In this document: positions 52,336-60,608 of the stretch, in pieces | How positions within the stretch are numbered: the stretch's first letter is position 1 | How the letters are laid out: each line of letters starts with the position of its first letter | Origin: Sphingobium sp. OAS761 | GTDB lineage: Bacteria > Pseudomonadota > Alphaproteobacteria > Sphingomonadales > Sphingomonadaceae | Length of the DNA stretch: 64,000 bases | Assembly (NCBI RefSeq): GCF_024168485.1 | Contig: NZ_JALJVY010000006.1 | Location: 216,220 to 280,219 of the forward strand | Direction: 5' to 3' | Made by a program: the position numbers and the translations under genes | The notes under the pieces: generated by a model | The model's input: the letters and a program-made list of their open reading frames with translations, nothing else | Told to the model about the DNA's origin: nothing | Databases searched by the model: none

Positions 52336-53097
52336 ATGACGGAACTGAAAGGCAAGATCGCCCTGATCACAGGCGCGGGGCAGGGAATTGGCCAGGGAAC
52401 GGCGCTGGCCATGGCCGGCGAGGGAATCGACCTGCTGCTGGCGGGACGAACGCTGGAAAAAGTGCAGGACACCGCCCGGATGGCGAGCGAAAAGGGCGTA
52501 CGCGCCATTCCCGTCGCCTGCAACGTCAAGGATCCGGATGATCTGGCCAAGGCCGTGCAGACGGCAGTCGCCGAACTGGGTGGCGTCGATATATTGGTGA
52601 ACAACGCGCAGGAAGTGCCGCTCGGCCTGCTCGACGATGTCAGCGACGAAGCCTTCGCCGCCGGCTTCGAATCCGGTCCGCTGGCATCGTTCCGCCTCAT
52701 GAAGCTGTGCCATCCGCACATGGCAAAACGCGGCGGCGGCACCATCTTCAACTTTGCGTCTTCGGCGGGTATCCGCTGGGACATGGCGACCTATGGCTGC
52801 TACGGCGCCATCAAACAGGCGACCCGCGCCCTGACCCGGGCAGCGGCCGCGGAATGGGGACGCGAGAATATTCGCGTGCTGACAATCGCGCCGCACGCCG
52901 AATCGCCGGGGCTGAAATGGTGGATCGAGAATAATCCGGAAGAAGCGGAAGCATTTTTCCGCACCATTCCCCTGGGCCGCATCGGCCGGCTGGAAGAAGA
53001 TATCGGCCGTGCTCTCGTTGCCCTTTGCCGGCAGGATCTGGGCTATCTGACGGGCGCGACCGTACCGCTCGACGGCGGGCAGGCGAATTTCGACTAA
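52336..53097 (+). CDS. SDR oxidoreductase
   Basis: A 253-residue SDR with TGAGQGIG at residues 12-19, NNAQ in place of NNAG, S in NFASSAG and YGAIK as the active-site motif. AGRT after strand two suggests NADP. The ATG at 52336 follows GGAGAG, five codons inside a longer frame. It is divergent from the KstD-like gene and 26 bases before an EthD-like gene, so it likely reduces or oxidises the ketone that KstD-like protein acts on. Confidence 0.87.
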   Translation: MTELKGKIALITGAGQGIGQGTALAMAGEGIDLLLAGRTLEKVQDTARMASEKGVRAIPVACNVKDPDDLAKAVQTAVAELGGVDILVNNAQEVPLGLLDDVSDEAFAAGFESGPLASFRLMKLCHPHMAKRGGGTIFNFASSAGIRWDMATYGCYGAIKQATRALTRAAAAEWGRENIRVLTIAPHAESPGLKWWIENNPEEAEAFFRTIPLGRIGRLEEDIGRALVALCRQDLGYLTGATVPLDGGQANFD

Positions 53098-53123
53098 GGC
53101 GCGAATGATCAGGAGAGACTGAC

Positions 53124-53840
53124 ATGGAAAAGGTGATCTGCGCCCTGTGGGCTCCAGAGGGCGAAAGCCGGTCCGACTATGCCGCCCGTATTTTGAAAAC
53201 GCTGCCGGCGGCGCTCAAGGCCGCGGGAGCGTCGGGCATCCGCCTCAATGTCCGCGATGCTACGGTGGACCCGGCCACTCCGCTTAACCAGCAATGGCAG
53301 GAGCAGCAGCAGGATGCCGTCGCGCAATTCTGGCTGCCGTCCGCCAACGCGATTTTTCGGGGGCCGGTGGATGCGGTGCTGGCCGACCATGGCAGCCGGT
53401 TCGAAGCGTGGCTCGTGGCCGAATCGACCATCATTCCCAATGCGGATCATGCACCGCAGCCCGGGCAACGCACATGGGGCTGGTCGCAGGCTAGCTTCAT
53501 TTCCTTCCTACCGGAGCAAAGCTGGATGAATTCGGTCAAGCACTGGCACAGTCATCATGCCCGTGTCGCCATCGATACCCAGTCCAATTTCGAATATGTG
53601 CAGAACATCATCGTGCGGCCGCTGACCGACAATGCGCCTGCCTACGGTGCCTTCGTCGAGGAGTGCTTCCCGCTGGAGGCGATGACCAACCCCTATATAT
53701 TTTTCGACGCGGTCGGCGATGAGGAGAAGTTCGCCCGCAACACGAAGGACATGACCGACAGCTGCGCGGGCTTCATAGATTTCGCCAAGATCGACATCAT
53801 CCCCACCAGCCAGTTCGACTTCGCCGACTTGGACGATTGA
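53124..53840 (+). CDS. EthD-like protein
   Basis: A 238-residue protein resembling EthD-domain proteins of sphingomonads. It has two related halves of the dimeric alpha/beta-barrel type (start VICALWAPEG, then F-E-A-W-L-V and later W-x-x-H-H-A-R-V-A-I). I cannot identify catalytic residues with confidence; the H-S-H-H cluster near residue 143 may bind metal or acid. Co-transcribed after the SDR gene. Ends with a GC-rich inverted repeat shared with the convergent SnoaL gene. Confidence 0.6.
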   Translation: MEKVICALWAPEGESRSDYAARILKTLPAALKAAGASGIRLNVRDATVDPATPLNQQWQEQQQDAVAQFWLPSANAIFRGPVDAVLADHGSRFEAWLVAESTIIPNADHAPQPGQRTWGWSQASFISFLPEQSWMNSVKHWHSHHARVAIDTQSNFEYVQNIIVRPLTDNAPAYGAFVEECFPLEAMTNPYIFFDAVGDEEKFARNTKDMTDSCAGFIDFAKIDIIPTSQFDFADLDD

Positions 53841-53851
53841 GACAATGAAAA

Positions 53852-53881
53852 GGTGGTCGCGCCCCGCGCGCGATCACCACC
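53852..53881. terminator. Imperfect convergent hairpin
   Basis: GGTGGTCGCGC and GCGCGATCACCACC can pair with a small bulge in the 41-base gap between the convergent EthD-like (stop 53840) and SnoaL (stop 53882) genes. There is no T-run. It is probably a terminator by position only. Confidence 0.4.
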
Positions 53882-54307
53882 CTATTGCGTCATCACTTCC
53901 ATTTCGTCCCACAGCGGCGCGAACATGATGCGCAGAAGTTCCTCGTCCGCATAGACGCGCTCGCCGGTCAGTGCTTTCTCGCCGAAGGTCAGGATGCCCA
54001 GAATCCGCCACGACCGTTCGACCCCGTCGTCGCCCCTGTAACCGATCGTATATTCGATCGCGAGGCCCGTTTCCCCCAGCCAGTTACCGTGAACGACTGC
54101 CATTCCGGCAATCATGCGCGGCTGAACATTGTCGAAGAAATGCCGGTAATATCGCCTCGCTGCGTCCATGCCCCGCATTCGCAAACCCACGGGCAGCAAT
54201 TCGTAGACCGGCTCCCCCTCCAGCGTAGCCAGGGTCGCATCGAAATCCGACGCGCCCTCAGCCATGACATGGGCATGGGCAGCGTCGATCAGGTGCTGGG
54301 CCGGCAT
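53882..54307 (-). CDS. SnoaL-like protein
   Basis: A 141-residue NTF2-fold protein (HLIDAAHAHVMAEG opening, central R-Y-Y-R-H-F-F and E-Y-T-I-G-Y strands). I chose the ATG at 54307, which follows GGAG and leaves a 13-base gap to the Coq4-like gene; the frame remains open further upstream. An Asp-His dyad of the LinA type is not clear. It ends the minus-strand operon of Gfo/Idh/MocA and Coq4-like genes. Confidence 0.75.
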   Translation of the reverse strand: MPAQHLIDAAHAHVMAEGASDFDATLATLEGEPVYELLPVGLRMRGMDAARRYYRHFFDNVQPRMIAGMAVVHGNWLGETGLAIEYTIGYRGDDGVERSWRILGILTFGEKALTGERVYADEELLRIMFAPLWDEMEVMTQ

Positions 54308-54320
54308 GCCTATTCTCCAG

Positions 54321-55229
54321 TCAGGGTATGATTTCCCGACCCTCACCGAAAATCAAGGACGCGTCCTTGCTGTCGGTCGGCCCGGTAAATCCTCGCCAGC
54401 CGAGCTGTTCGCGCGCTTCCGCCGGTTGCAGGTGCAGGATCTCCTCGAACTTTCTTGTGAACAGCATGTCGGACTGCTGCCCGATCTCGTACCCGTAGGA
54501 CAGGTTGCGATAGAGGGTCGGCCAGGCGCCCGGATAGTGCAGCATGGTCCGCGTCATCCAGGGGAACATGATGAGCGTATTCACGGTCATCAATGTGCCG
54601 GCCAGCTCCGCGCCCAGATGACGGAAGGCATTGCCCATCACCACGCCCGTGATGAAATATTCGGCGACCGAACCGAACCCGATCTCGCCCAGAATATGAT
54701 AGCAGTCATGGGTCTGCCCCATGCGCAGGTTCCAGAAATCGAGTGTGTTGGCCGGCTTCCATTCAGGGTTCGCCAGGATGCGGGAATTGAGTTCGGGCGA
54801 CAGATCGAATTCATCCATATAGTCGAACAGCTGGCGGCCGACCGATCCTTCCGGATATTGGCGCAGATCATCCTTGCTGTAGGTCGACACGAATCCTTCG
54901 GTCAGCCAGCGGTCGAATTCCGGATTTCGGGCCCGTTCCTTTTCCACAAGCCGCTCGGCAGCGTCGATGTCGCGCACTTCGTCGACAGCCTGCATCAACG
55001 TCGGCAACCCGTAGAGCAGGGGATAATCATGTCCGTTACGGCGAAGAGCTTCGGTCGCCGTCCATTCGCGCACCCGCGCATCGTTGAGCCAGGGCGATGA
55101 ACTGACCAGCACGCTACTGTCTGTCCGCACCTTGCGCCGTCCGTTCAGGTAGAAAACGGGGTTCCCGCTCGTGACTTCATCGCCAACGGAATCTGTCGTC
55201 GGCCTGTGCGCTTCGGTTTCAAGGGTCAT
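54321..55229 (-). CDS. Coq4-family protein (paralogue 1)
   Basis: A 302-residue protein with the Coq4 metal motif H174-D175-x-x-H178 followed after exactly 11 residues by E190 (in FGSVAE). The rest, including LRMGQTHD and T-M-L-H-Y-P, follows the family. Coq4 works in ubiquinone synthesis, where recent work assigns it oxidative decarboxylation of the quinone ring C1. Here it lies in a catabolic operon, coupled by a four-base ATGA overlap to a Gfo/Idh/MocA gene, with a close relative at 60609-61466. I infer a repurposed decarboxylase-like role, not quinone synthesis. No other ubi gene is in the window. Confidence 0.78.
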   Translation of the reverse strand: MTLETEAHRPTTDSVGDEVTSGNPVFYLNGRRKVRTDSSVLVSSSPWLNDARVREWTATEALRRNGHDYPLLYGLPTLMQAVDEVRDIDAAERLVEKERARNPEFDRWLTEGFVSTYSKDDLRQYPEGSVGRQLFDYMDEFDLSPELNSRILANPEWKPANTLDFWNLRMGQTHDCYHILGEIGFGSVAEYFITGVVMGNAFRHLGAELAGTLMTVNTLIMFPWMTRTMLHYPGAWPTLYRNLSYGYEIGQQSDMLFTRKFEEILHLQPAEAREQLGWRGFTGPTDSKDASLIFGEGREIIP

Positions 55230-56362
55230 GGCATGGCTCCGGCTATATGGCGATAGGGAGAGACAATGGCCGCGGATTCGGCATTGGCCAGCAGCCTTTG
55301 CACCTTCACGGCATGGCGGAAATCGGGTTCGACCGGCCCGCCCCGGCGGATGGCATCACCCAGCTCGGCATAGAGCGTGCCGATGGCCGCAAGGGCTTCG
55401 CGCGAGGCGAAGCTGTTGGGATAGGCTTCATAGCGATCAGGCGAGGCCGGGATCACCGAACAATCAAAGGACGGTTCGATGGGTATGGGCGCCATCTGGG
55501 CCCCCCGCCGCGCGCCATGCAACACCAGTGATTCGACTGCGGGCAAACCGGGGTCGCGCGTCGTCAGCACCAGGCTGCCCTCGTGACCGTCAATCCGCCA
55601 GGTGCAACCCATGTCCGTCAACGACACGCCCGCCAGATCGACATTGAACAGCGCGCCGTCCACTAATATGCCATGAAATTTCAGATGATCGAATGCATCC
55701 CGGCTGACCGGTGCGCCGGTTTCATCGACGGGCGGCAGGTGAATGGCGCCGCGCATGGCGATGTCGACAATGCCGCCAAAATAGTGATCGAGGGCATCCA
55801 GCAGATGTCCGCCATAAATGGACAGCAAGGTCGTGCCGCCAGCGCGCATAGCCATGGCCCGCATCACCGGACCGAACATGCGGGCATTGAGGGACACGTT
55901 ATGGACATCGCCGACATACCCGTCCACGATCATTTGCGCCGCCTGTCGCATCGCGGCCGAGCCGCGCAGATGCAGCCCGATCATCGCCTTGACCCCGCGC
56001 GCTTCCGCAAGCGCCGCCAGTTCCTCCGACTGTTCCAGCGTCGTCGTCAGCGGCCATTCGCAATAGACGTGCTTGCCCGCGTCAAGCGCCGCGCGCGCCA
56101 CGTCATAGTGATGAGGCGCCTTGACGCAGATAGCGACCAAGTCGATGTCCGCGTGCCCGGCGAGAGCCCGGCCATCCGTGAACCAAAGCGGCGCGCGGAA
56201 AGCTTCCGACGCTGCGCGGGCGCTATCCTCCCTGGTAGTGCATACACCCTTCAAGACGAAGCCGGGCAACCGCTCGACCACCCGGCGATGCACGCCCGAT
56301 CCCCACCCATAGGCAGGATTGGCACCCACCATGCCGACACGAATGACGCGGTCTTCTGCCAT
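55226..56362 (-). CDS. Gfo/Idh/MocA-family protein with EWP in place of EKP
   Basis: A 378-residue protein with the Rossmann loop GMVGANPAYGWG and the family's C-terminal barrel (YGGHLLDALDHYFGG). At the catalytic position the motif reads CEWPL (E102-W103-P104), so the usual Lys of EKP is Trp. Gal80-type regulators also lost that Lys, so a sensor or a non-dehydrogenase role is possible. The ATG at 56362 has GGAGAG nine bases upstream; ATG 56371 lies only a few bases after that site. It is coupled to the Coq4-like gene by a four-base overlap. Confidence 0.8.
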   Translation of the reverse strand: MAEDRVIRVGMVGANPAYGWGSGVHRRVVERLPGFVLKGVCTTREDSARAASEAFRAPLWFTDGRALAGHADIDLVAICVKAPHHYDVARAALDAGKHVYCEWPLTTTLEQSEELAALAEARGVKAMIGLHLRGSAAMRQAAQMIVDGYVGDVHNVSLNARMFGPVMRAMAMRAGGTTLLSIYGGHLLDALDHYFGGIVDIAMRGAIHLPPVDETGAPVSRDAFDHLKFHGILVDGALFNVDLAGVSLTDMGCTWRIDGHEGSLVLTTRDPGLPAVESLVLHGARRGAQMAPIPIEPSFDCSVIPASPDRYEAYPNSFASREALAAIGTLYAELGDAIRRGGPVEPDFRHAVKVQRLLANAESAAIVSPYRHIAGAMP

Positions 56363-56415
56363 TTCGCACATCTCTCCGCATGCGCTCGTTTTTGAAAGCG
56401 TACTCTGAGTCTGGT

Positions 56416-57078
56416 TTAATGTACAGCAGCCCGGTCAGCCCGCAGATAGGCGAGCAATTCGGTGCCTATGATATCGAGGCTAGTGTTGGCTTCCGCCGGC
56501 TGTTCCCCCCGTGCGATGTCCCCGCACACCGCCGCGACCCGATTGAGCAGGAGCCGCCCGTGCGTGCGTGCGCGCGGAACAGGATCGCCCGCGCGCGTGG
56601 CCGGTGCAAAGCCCGATACGCCCCCGGCGGCAAGCGCATCCATCAGCGCTTCGGTATCTTCCAGGATTCGGGACCGGAATCCGCTTTCGAAAAGCTGCAA
56701 CTGCGCGATCAGCGGAGTCACATACCTATGTTCGACGTACATCCCGACAAAATCGTCCAGCCATGATCGCATGGCGGCTGGATCACCCGAATCGACCAAG
56801 CCGGGGAGGCGCGCGAAAAGCGCCGCATTTTGGGGCGCTATCTCGTCATAGATCGCGAAGGCCAGATCGAGCTTTGATCCAAAATGATCGTAGAAGGTCG
56901 CCCGGCTGACGCCGGCCTGACGGATGATATCTTCGATCTTCGCCTGTAGATAGTTGGCGCGCGCGAACACATGCCGGGCCGCCACCAGGATCATCGTGCG
57001 GGTCGCGTCGCGCCGACGACGCAGATAGGCGGCACGCCCAGCCCCCCTCGTCTTGCGCGCATCCGGAACCCGCGTCAT
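56416..57078 (-). CDS. TetR-family transcriptional regulator
   Basis: A 220-residue TetR protein with a helix-turn-helix ending in SRATFYDHFGSKLDLAFAIYDE. The N-terminal basic stretch (KTRGAGRAAYLRRRRD) may add DNA contact. The start at 57078 lies four bases after the VOC stop, so it is transcribed with the VOC and SDR genes before it. It precedes the Gfo/Idh/MocA gene by 53 bases, where control of that operon could act. Confidence 0.87.
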   Translation of the reverse strand: MTRVPDARKTRGAGRAAYLRRRRDATRTMILVAARHVFARANYLQAKIEDIIRQAGVSRATFYDHFGSKLDLAFAIYDEIAPQNAALFARLPGLVDSGDPAAMRSWLDDFVGMYVEHRYVTPLIAQLQLFESGFRSRILEDTEALMDALAAGGVSGFAPATRAGDPVPRARTHGRLLLNRVAAVCGDIARGEQPAEANTSLDIIGTELLAYLRADRAAVH

Positions 57079-57082
57079 GTCG

Positions 57083-57475
57083 TCAGGTCAACGGCGTCGT
57101 GAGTTCGATCAGATGACCTTCCGGATCAGCCGCCACCGCTACGGTCAGGCCATGGACGGGGACATCATGTCGCGGGATCACGATCTTGCCCCCGCCCGCT
57201 TCGACGGCGGCCAGCGTCGCATCCAGATCGTCCACCGAAAATCCGGTCCATGCCGATCCCGCGACGGGCGCGGCCAGGTTCAGGTATCGAACGAGCAACA
57301 ACATCGGACCACGCTCCCCGCCCGGTCCCGCGAACACAGCCTCTTCCTGGGCATAATCGCCGTCTGGCGCGGTGAGCCGGGTCAGCATACGCAGACCGAT
57401 GGCATCACGGTAGAAAGGAATGACGCTGTCCAGATCAGCGACAACGATTTTGGTGAAGGTAAAGCGTGTCGGCAT
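57083..57475 (-). CDS. VOC-superfamily protein
   Basis: A 130-residue VOC module of the same set as 1484-1888 and 12165-12560, with RFTFTKIVVADLDSVIPFY and DPEGHLIELTTPL. Its terminal glutamate is kept. It lies 24 bases after the SDR stop on the same strand. Three related copies in one window, each beside a TetR gene, suggest the copies serve parallel branches of one pathway. Confidence 0.85.
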   Translation of the reverse strand: MPTRFTFTKIVVADLDSVIPFYRDAIGLRMLTRLTAPDGDYAQEEAVFAGPGGERGPMLLLVRYLNLAAPVAGSAWTGFSVDDLDATLAAVEAGGGKIVIPRHDVPVHGLTVAVAADPEGHLIELTTPLT

Positions 57476-57499
57476 GACGTTTTCTCTCCCAACCGGGCA

Positions 57500-58255
57500 T
57501 CAATAGGCAGTAACGCCGCCGTCGACCAGTAGCGGATGTCCGGTAACGAAGCTGGCCGCGTCGGAACATAGCCACAGGACGGCGGCGGCGATTTCTTCCG
57601 GCCGGCCCATTCGGCCCATCGGGGTCATGCCTTCGATCATGGCGCGCGCCTGCGGGTCGGCGGCGGCCTGCGCCGACATCGGTGTTTCGATGACGCCCGG
57701 GCAAACCGCATTGACGCGAATGCCGCATTTAGCCCAGCGCAAGGCGGCGTGACGCGTAAGGCCGACGACCCCGTGCTTCGCGGCGGTATAGGCGGGCTGC
57801 GACGGATTGCCGACGAGCCCGTTGATCGAGGCCGTGTTGACGATCGCGCCCCCGCCCTGTTGCAGCATCACTTCCGCAGCCTCGCGCATGCAATACATCA
57901 CGCCCGTCAGATTGATAGAGATGGAGCGGTCCCACACGGCGTCGTCATATTCGTCGACGGTCACGGAGTTGATGCCGGCATTGTTGAAGGCGCAATCCAA
58001 TCGTCCGAACCGCTCCACGGCGGCGGCGACCATGGCCTTTACTTCGGCGGGGTCGGCTACATTGCACCGCTTGTAGGCGGCGCGCCCGCCCAGAGCCGCG
58101 ATCATTGCCACCGTTTCCTCGCCGTCTGCGTCATTAACGTCGCTCACCAGAACGGCGGCGCCCGAACCGGCGAAGGCCAGAGCCGTCGCACGTCCGATGC
58201 CGCCACCGCCACCCGTCACGGTCGCCACCTTGCCGTCGAGCCCGTAGTTGATCAT
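57500..58255 (-). CDS. SDR oxidoreductase
   Basis: A 251-residue SDR with TGGGGGIG at residues 14-21, NNAG intact, S in NTASING and YTAAK. VSDVND after strand two suggests NAD. FabG-like size and layout. It leads the minus-strand operon SDR-VOC-TetR. A perfect CGACTAGTCG palindrome sits 29 bases upstream of the start, a likely operator site. Confidence 0.88.
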   Translation of the reverse strand: MINYGLDGKVATVTGGGGGIGRATALAFAGSGAAVLVSDVNDADGEETVAMIAALGGRAAYKRCNVADPAEVKAMVAAAVERFGRLDCAFNNAGINSVTVDEYDDAVWDRSISINLTGVMYCMREAAEVMLQQGGGAIVNTASINGLVGNPSQPAYTAAKHGVVGLTRHAALRWAKCGIRVNAVCPGVIETPMSAQAAADPQARAMIEGMTPMGRMGRPEEIAAAVLWLCSDAASFVTGHPLLVDGGVTAY

Positions 58256-58283
58256 GATTCTCTCTCCCTGAAACCGTTGGTCA

Positions 58284-58293
58284 CGACTAGTCG
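58284..58293. promoter_or_regulatory. 10-bp palindrome upstream of SDR gene
   Basis: CGACTAGTCG is a perfect self-complementary decamer in the 94-base gap before the SDR gene (start 58255) and after the double-TetR stop (58350). It is short, so chance is possible, but its position suits repression of the SDR-VOC-TetR operon. Confidence 0.35.
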
Positions 58294-58349
58294 GCTACGC
58301 AAACAGCGGTCAACACCGCCCATGCAAGACGGAATGCGTACAGCTGACG

Positions 58350-59615
58350 TCAGGTGACGGCGATAAATCCATCGAGCAGGATGGTTACGGCTCGCGCTGC
58401 GCAGGCGTGTCGTTCCGTCACACCAAGGGGCTGCGCTCCGGCGAAGAGGCGATTCCCCCGCGTGGCGAGGACCAAAAGCTGGCGAGCATGCCAGTCCGGA
58501 TCATCCTGCAAGCCCAGGGCCGCGAGCCATGGTCCCAGCGACGAAAGCCAGGGTGCGCGCAGGATGGCGAAGACGTCGCGCGCAAGCGCCGGGTCCCGGC
58601 GGGACTGCGCCACAACGGCACGGTGCAAGCCGATCGACCGCACCGAGACGAGGTTGTCGAGTGCGGTCTCGACGAAGATGGTAAGCGCCGCCCGGTCCAG
58701 ATGGCCTGGCAGCGGCGGCGGTACGATCTCCTCGATGCACGCCCGCGCTGAAAAGCGCATGGCGGCGGCAAACAGACCGGCCTTGCTGCCGAAATGGCGA
58801 TAGAGCGTCCCGCGCCCCACCCGCGCGTCGACCCCTATCGCGTCAAGGTTCGCTCCCTCAAACCCGCTTTCCAGGAAATGGTTCGTCGATACTTCTAGCA
58901 AGGTTCGCAAATGCGGCGCCATGCCTTCGGCCGATCCGCCGACGGCCCTTGTTCCTGCAACAGTCGCCCCGCCCGATCGCAGACCGGCAGCCACACCTTG
59001 AGCGAACAAGGCGGCAACGCGGTTGGCACGGACAGTGCGCTCCGGAGCGGCCGGCGCGGGAAACCCCATCAACAGCGCGGGGCCCTCGACCGCAAGAGAC
59101 CCGAAGTCCAGCGCGAGTTCGAGCGCAACAGGGCGCGAAACGCCATGATCTCGCGCGAAATGCTCCAGAGCTTCGCGCACGGGCTCCAGTCGTTGCCATT
59201 GACCGTCACGCAGGCTGGTCGCCAGGTCCGGCATGCGATGGGCAACGCCTACCGCGACCCAGAGCGTACTGAACAATCCCTGATCATAAGCGGAGTCCGC
59301 AATCGCCCGCGCCAGTCCGGCAAGCTCGACCGACGCCGTTGGTGCCCTGTCATGGACGGCAAGGGCGCGCGCCGTAAACTCCTCGCCAGCAGCATCCAGA
59401 GCCGCCCGGAACAACGCTTCCTTGTCGGGAAAATGACGATAGATGGTTTCCTTGCTCACCCCGGCGGCACGCGCGATGGCATCGATGCTGACGGGATCGA
59501 AGCCGCGATCCACGAAGTGGCCCCGCGCGACGTCCAAAAGGTGTCGGACGCGACGGGACCCCATGCCCGGCGCTGGCCTCTGGTCTGCGTTGGTCTGCCC
59601 CGTCCCCTGCATCAT
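58350..59615 (-). CDS. Double TetR-family regulator (two fused TetR units)
   Basis: A 421-residue protein containing two TetR units in tandem. Unit one has its helix-turn-helix ending in SKETIYRHFPDKEALFRAAL; unit two has GRGTLYRHFGSKAGLFAAAM about 200 residues later. Each is followed by a helical ligand-like domain. A monomer could thus bind two half-sites. The ATG at 59615 starts just before the first unit; an open frame continues upstream without coding signs. It is divergent from the TauD dioxygenase gene, and a perfect inverted repeat in the 103-base gap is its obvious operator. Confidence 0.85.
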   Translation of the reverse strand: MMQGTGQTNADQRPAPGMGSRRVRHLLDVARGHFVDRGFDPVSIDAIARAAGVSKETIYRHFPDKEALFRAALDAAGEEFTARALAVHDRAPTASVELAGLARAIADSAYDQGLFSTLWVAVGVAHRMPDLATSLRDGQWQRLEPVREALEHFARDHGVSRPVALELALDFGSLAVEGPALLMGFPAPAAPERTVRANRVAALFAQGVAAGLRSGGATVAGTRAVGGSAEGMAPHLRTLLEVSTNHFLESGFEGANLDAIGVDARVGRGTLYRHFGSKAGLFAAAMRFSARACIEEIVPPPLPGHLDRAALTIFVETALDNLVSVRSIGLHRAVVAQSRRDPALARDVFAILRAPWLSSLGPWLAALGLQDDPDWHARQLLVLATRGNRLFAGAQPLGVTERHACAARAVTILLDGFIAVT

Positions 59616-59668
59616 CCGATGCCTATAGCAAGATTGTGGCGCGTTGCATCGGGCATCCCTTGACCAGA

Positions 59669-59693
59669 ACCGAACGGTCAAATACCGTTCGGT
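59669..59693. promoter_or_regulatory. Perfect 10-5-10 inverted repeat, probable TetR operator
   Basis: ACCGAACGGT and ACCGTTCGGT flank CAAAT. Each arm is itself nearly symmetrical, and GGTCAAA recurs at 59676 and 59691, giving a 15-base direct repeat as well. It lies between the double TetR gene (59615) and the TauD gene (59719). Two pairs of half-sites match a protein with two DNA-binding units. Confidence 0.7.
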
Positions 59694-59718
59694 CAAACGT
59701 CCTTCTGGAGAGGTGCGG

Positions 59719-60582
59719 ATGAGTCGGAATGCATGGGAGGAACGGCCGCTCGCGCCGTTCGGTATGGAAATAGACATTCGGCTGGATGCGCCGCTGCCTG
59801 ACGGATTCGAACAGCGGCTGGTCGATCTGTTCGACCGGCACAAGATGCTGATATTCCGTAACCAGGTCATGACGGAAGCGGATCAGGTTCGCATATTGGA
59901 GAATTTCGGCCGGGTGCTCGGCGCGCATGGCGAATATCGCGAAATCTCCAGCGACGGCGCGCTGGGTTCCGGTCCGCTTACATGGCACAGCGACCTTGCG
60001 TTCACCGAGGAACCTTACAAGATCATCTCGCTGCATGCCGTGGCGGTCAACGACGGCGAAAGCTGGACCGCCTTTGCCAATAGCGTTGACGTCGCCGCGC
60101 GCCTGCCGGAAGAACTGGCGGGGAAAATCAGGGACAGGCAAGCGGTAACGGTGATCGCGCCTATCCAGTCCAGCCGCGTCGTCGATTATGACACGTCGAC
60201 CGAGATGCCCCATCAAATTCGCCCGCTGCTGATCCCGCACCCCAGAACCGGCGAGCCCGTCCTCTACATCAACTGGATGCAGACGAGCCGGATCGAAGGC
60301 ATGGACCGGGACGAAAGCGAAGCCACGCTCGCCCGGTTGTTCGACGAACTTTATCGCGAAGATCGTATCTACACGCATCATTGGAACAACGGCGATTTCG
60401 TCATTTGGGACAATATCGCGCTTCAACATTCCCGGTGCGATCTGACGGGCATGAACCCACGAAAGCTTCAGCGCATCGTGATCGCGGACAAGAGCTTCTT
60501 CGACCTGCTGCCGCAGTTTCAGGTCGGGGACAACCGGATCAGCGCCTGGGGATCGGGCGGCAAGGAACTGGTGCTGGACTGA
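59719..60582 (+). CDS. TauD/TfdA-family 2-oxoglutarate dioxygenase
   Basis: A 287-residue Fe(II)/2-oxoglutarate dioxygenase. H90-x-D92 (WHSDLAF) and H237 (IALQHS) are the iron triad; R248 or R252 (PRKLQR) would bind 2-oxoglutarate. TauD-type enzymes hydroxylate next to sulfonate, ether or other groups and often release sulfite or break C-O bonds. The ATG at 59719 follows GGAGAGG. It is first in a plus-strand operon with a Coq4-like and an amidohydrolase gene, under the double TetR. With sulfotransferases in the window, a sulfate-ester or alkyl-ether substrate is one option. Confidence 0.87.
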   Translation: MSRNAWEERPLAPFGMEIDIRLDAPLPDGFEQRLVDLFDRHKMLIFRNQVMTEADQVRILENFGRVLGAHGEYREISSDGALGSGPLTWHSDLAFTEEPYKIISLHAVAVNDGESWTAFANSVDVAARLPEELAGKIRDRQAVTVIAPIQSSRVVDYDTSTEMPHQIRPLLIPHPRTGEPVLYINWMQTSRIEGMDRDESEATLARLFDELYREDRIYTHHWNNGDFVIWDNIALQHSRCDLTGMNPRKLQRIVIADKSFFDLLPQFQVGDNRISAWGSGGKELVLD

Positions 60583-60608
60583 ATGGTCGGCATTCAAGGA
60601 GAGTGAAG

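Noticed and set aside
54321..55229. Role of the Coq4-like gene in ubiquinone biosynthesis
   Set aside because: Two paralogues, catabolic neighbours and no ubi genes make a housekeeping role unlikely, though it cannot be excluded without the rest of the genome.
58350..59870. Longer 506-codon form of the double TetR
   Set aside because: The extra N-terminal codons run over the operator and the divergent TauD start and have no coding character; the ATG at 59615 fits the first TetR unit.
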